64,000 nt of DNA, from NCBI RefSeq assembly GCF_963676685.1, contig NC_092350.1:5631486-5695485 (forward strand). The letters are read 5' to 3'. The notes beneath the pieces were generated by a model that was given only the letters and a program-made list of their open reading frames with translations, did no database searches and was not told where the DNA came from. The stretch comes from Mytilus edulis. Its lineage: Eukaryota > Mollusca > Bivalvia > Mytilida > Mytilidae. The position numbers and the translations under genes were made by a program. Of the stretch, positions 61,462 through 64,000 are shown in pieces (the stretch's first letter is position 1; every line of letters starts with the position of its first letter).

Positions 61462-64000
61462 ATGGACACGGTGTCGTCTGATACGGCAGGTGTCCCCTCA
61501 TCACCAGACATGACAAATATCCCAAACACGACTCATTCAGATCATCGTCCTAGTGACAGCAGCAACATTACACATATACAGCCATGTTCAGTTCTCCTTA
61601 AAGACATTTTGGTTTTTGATGACACAGTACAACACTGTCGCATTTCAAAATGTGAGACCAAAGGCTGCAAAACTTGTGCTATTTTAATTACAGATGCTGA
61701 ATTCACTAGCAATTTGACCAAGAAGTCATATTTTACCAGAAGTTACGATGATCTGAATTGTAAATCGATAAATGTCGTTTACGGATTAGAGTGCAACCTT
61801 TGCGGATTGGTATACGTCGGTGAAACGAAAGGAAGGCTAAACAAACGGATGTGCGGTCATAGATCAGACATTAACCTCAATGCTAACGACATTCTATACC
61901 AGCATTTCAATCAGCCCGATCATTCCATCGTTTCTATGACAGTTCGCATTATCGAAAAGATATACCATAGCTCTAACAATCCTAATCTTTCAACGACTCT
62001 CCGTAGACAAAAAGAAGACTACTGGATTAGACAATTGGGAACTGCAACACCGTATGGCTGCAATGACAAAATTGATGGTATAGGTATTCTATCTAGTCCT
62101 TCGTGTAACTCGGTGAATGTGATGAATATTTTCAACTCGACTCCTCGACGTAGACGCAGTCATGGTCATCGTCATTATACATCACCCTCTCTGCATGATG
62201 TCTCTATTAATGACTTGCTGCCATTCATACAAAAACCGTTAGGTATTCATCACATTCGCACGAAACTTTATTCATTACCCCTTTCAAAACTTCATTCTCT
62301 GTTCAATTTATGTTTGGAATCCACTGTTACAAACCCTCATTCAAACCAATACAAACTTCAAGCTATAATTTCGGATATTGCAAGTCACAGACTTTTCAAG
62401 CCAGTTCGCATTGGAAAAGATGAAAAAGAGAAAAGATATTTTCTAAATCTTTCCTTTGCCAACAAAGGTCTCGATGGCGTCAACCTTGGCAATATCCTTC
62501 ATCATAAATTAGTTCAATCGAAAATACCTCCTTATTTTAAAGACCAGTCTGTACCAATAATTTCTTATACCTATACCAAACCTATTGCAACTAAAATTTT
62601 CAATTACAAACGCGTTTTGCAGGATCTCGATATTGACGACTTCAAGTCTAAACCTCCTGATTGCACTTGTGCTAGTTCCCTATTCACATATAATCCCGCT
62701 GGCCACGTTATTACCGGTGACCTTAACATTGTTAATAACACTTCTCTACGAAACGTGTTATCGAAAGGTCCGAAATATCGTGAGCCTAAATCCATCAATT
62801 GGAAATACAACTTTAAAATTTTGATGGATTCAGTCGAGGATTATGCCAGGCAATGGGCTAAGCGCGAGAAGGAAGACGTAGACACTCTATCCGAATGGAT
62901 AAAGGCAGTGCGGTCCTTAATACAAATCAGAATTAAGAAACTGAATGGGTCCATCAATGCCCATGCTACGTCAATTTTTAAAGACCCAAATGTTGCTAAA
63001 CACCTATCCGACCTCCATGATAAATATGTTGTTGTCCCCGCAGACAAAGCCCCAAATAACATCGTTTTTGTCTGTAAAAGTCATTACATTAATTGCTTGA
63101 TAAACGAATTAGGTATAGACAATTCACTTGGAAATTCAACATATACCCTCACGACACTTACCAAAGAGGAAATCCTGGATAATCATAGGTCTGTTCTTTG
63201 TTCCTTTGGTATTTCAACCAAAGATGAAGAACTGGATCTTCCATCACTGTATTGGATACCTAAACTACATAAGTGTCCTTACAAACAGCGGTATATTGCT
63301 GGGTCTTCCAAGTGCTCCACAAAACCTCTTTCTAAATTATTAACATCCATTTTATCAGCAATCAAAGACGGGCTTCAAAGTTATTGTGAAACTGCCTATT
63401 CTAGAGGTGGCGTGAATCAGATGTGGATACTTAAAAATTCCAAAGATCTTTTAGAGTACATACAATCTAACTCTCTTTCATCTTGTAACAGTATTAAAAC
63501 ATTTGACTTCTCTACTCTTTACACAAGTATTCCACATTCCAAACTTAAAGACAAATTAAAAGAGTTGGTATTACTTTGCTTCATAAAAAAGAATGGCCAA
63601 CGTAGATACAAGTATCTTGTCTTAGGGAGGGATAAATCCTACTTTGTAAAGAATCACTCTGATTCAAACAAAAAATTCTCTGAAACCGATATTATCAAGA
63701 TGCTTGATTTCTTGATTGACAACATATTTGTTACGTTCGGAGGACGTGTTTTTCAACAGACTGTCGGCATACCAATGGGAACAAACTGTGCCCCTCTACT
63801 TGCTGACTTGTTTCTTTATTATTATGAGGCTGACTTCATGCAGGAACTTCTTAGGAAGAAAGATAAGAAGTTAGCAATATCCTTTAACTCTACTTTCCGC
63901 TATATAGATGACGTTCTTTCACTAAACAATTCAAAATTTGGTGACTATGTTGAACGCATCTATCCCATCGAATTGGAGATAAAGGATACTACAGATACAG
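61462..64000 (+). CDS. Naiad-type Penelope-like element ORF: N-terminal GIY-YIG endonuclease, CxC linker, RT (3' end off window)
   Basis: From the ATG at 61462 the frame is open for 846 codons with no stop. Residues 105-194 form a GIY-YIG nuclease: VVYGL and YVGET modules, Arg129, catalytic-type Glu185 in EDYWIRQLGT, and a CCHH zinc motif (Cys111, Cys114, His148, His154). Residues 400-403 are DCTC, the CxC linker of permuted Penelope-like elements. The RT follows with VVVPADKAPNN (523-533), LYWIPKLHK (596-604), FDFSTLYTSIP with Asp682, GIPMGTNCAPL (769-779) and RYIDD with Asp816 and Asp817. The order (nuclease before RT) is the reverse of canonical Penelope elements and diagnostic of Naiad/Chlamys. 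It would mobilise its own RNA by nicked-target priming. No in-frame TGA is present, so no selenocysteine is implied. The thumb lies past the window edge, but its sequence can be seen in the fragment at 7216-7689. Probably recently active. Confidence 0.95.
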   Translation, partial: MDTVSSDTAGVPSSPDMTNIPNTTHSDHRPSDSSNITHIQPCSVLLKDILVFDDTVQHCRISKCETKGCKTCAILITDAEFTSNLTKKSYFTRSYDDLNCKSINVVYGLECNLCGLVYVGETKGRLNKRMCGHRSDINLNANDILYQHFNQPDHSIVSMTVRIIEKIYHSSNNPNLSTTLRRQKEDYWIRQLGTATPYGCNDKIDGIGILSSPSCNSVNVMNIFNSTPRRRRSHGHRHYTSPSLHDVSINDLLPFIQKPLGIHHIRTKLYSLPLSKLHSLFNLCLESTVTNPHSNQYKLQAIISDIASHRLFKPVRIGKDEKEKRYFLNLSFANKGLDGVNLGNILHHKLVQSKIPPYFKDQSVPIISYTYTKPIATKIFNYKRVLQDLDIDDFKSKPPDCTCASSLFTYNPAGHVITGDLNIVNNTSLRNVLSKGPKYREPKSINWKYNFKILMDSVEDYARQWAKREKEDVDTLSEWIKAVRSLIQIRIKKLNGSINAHATSIFKDPNVAKHLSDLHDKYVVVPADKAPNNIVFVCKSHYINCLINELGIDNSLGNSTYTLTTLTKEEILDNHRSVLCSFGISTKDEELDLPSLYWIPKLHKCPYKQRYIAGSSKCSTKPLSKLLTSILSAIKDGLQSYCETAYSRGGVNQMWILKNSKDLLEYIQSNSLSSCNSIKTFDFSTLYTSIPHSKLKDKLKELVLLCFIKKNGQRRYKYLVLGRDKSYFVKNHSDSNKKFSETDIIKMLDFLIDNIFVTFGGRVFQQTVGIPMGTNCAPLLADLFLYYYEADFMQELLRKKDKKLAISFNSTFRYIDDVLSLNNSKFGDYVERIYPIELEIKDTTDT

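Overview
The window is eukaryotic, AT-rich and repeat-dense, most likely from a marine mussel (Mytilus or a close relative). I infer this from a cytoplasmic-type actin, a molluscan-style intron-poor GPCR family, bivalve-type interspersed repeats carrying hammerhead ribozymes, and Penelope-like elements of the Naiad type. I could not search a database, so the genus is inference. One 100-base assembly gap lies at 16125-16224.

Layout. 1-8.8 kb is an actin neighbourhood. It holds the last 130 codons of a good actin gene running in from the left edge, then a two-exon actin pseudogene (5227-8514) whose second coding block is split by an 827-bp 3' fragment of a Naiad retroelement. Between them lie two copies of a ~455-bp MITE and a tandem retrozyme-like repeat with two hammerhead ribozymes 350 nt apart. 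9.3-11 kb is a degenerate minisatellite with a ~407-bp higher-order period. 12-23.5 kb has no protein-coding gene; it holds several terminal-inverted-repeat elements, foldbacks, a G-quadruplex motif, a minus-strand hammerhead repeat and a cluster of RFX/EF-C-type X-boxes. 24-53 kb is a tandem family of single-exon class-A GPCR-like receptors. Two are intact (31763-32836 minus; 52090-53229 plus) and four are broken, interspersed with minisatellites, a (GA)n tract, a 2.2-kb TIR element, a second degraded Penelope-like RT and a BEL/Pao fragment. The 42.3-45.7 kb and 50.7-58.4 kb blocks are diverged copies of one segmental duplication. 58.6-61 kb has a TTAA-flanked MITE and a tandem/inverted array of tRNA-headed SINE-like units. 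61.4 kb to the right edge is a long, uninterrupted Naiad-type Penelope-like ORF with an N-terminal GIY-YIG endonuclease, CxC linker and RT.

How the parts relate. The only host genes with intact reading frames are the actin 3' end and two receptors. Much of the rest is mobile-element traffic, and several broken genes show what damaged them: a Naiad fragment in actin, a SINE-like repeat in a receptor, and a hammerhead-bearing repeat inside a Penelope-like RT.
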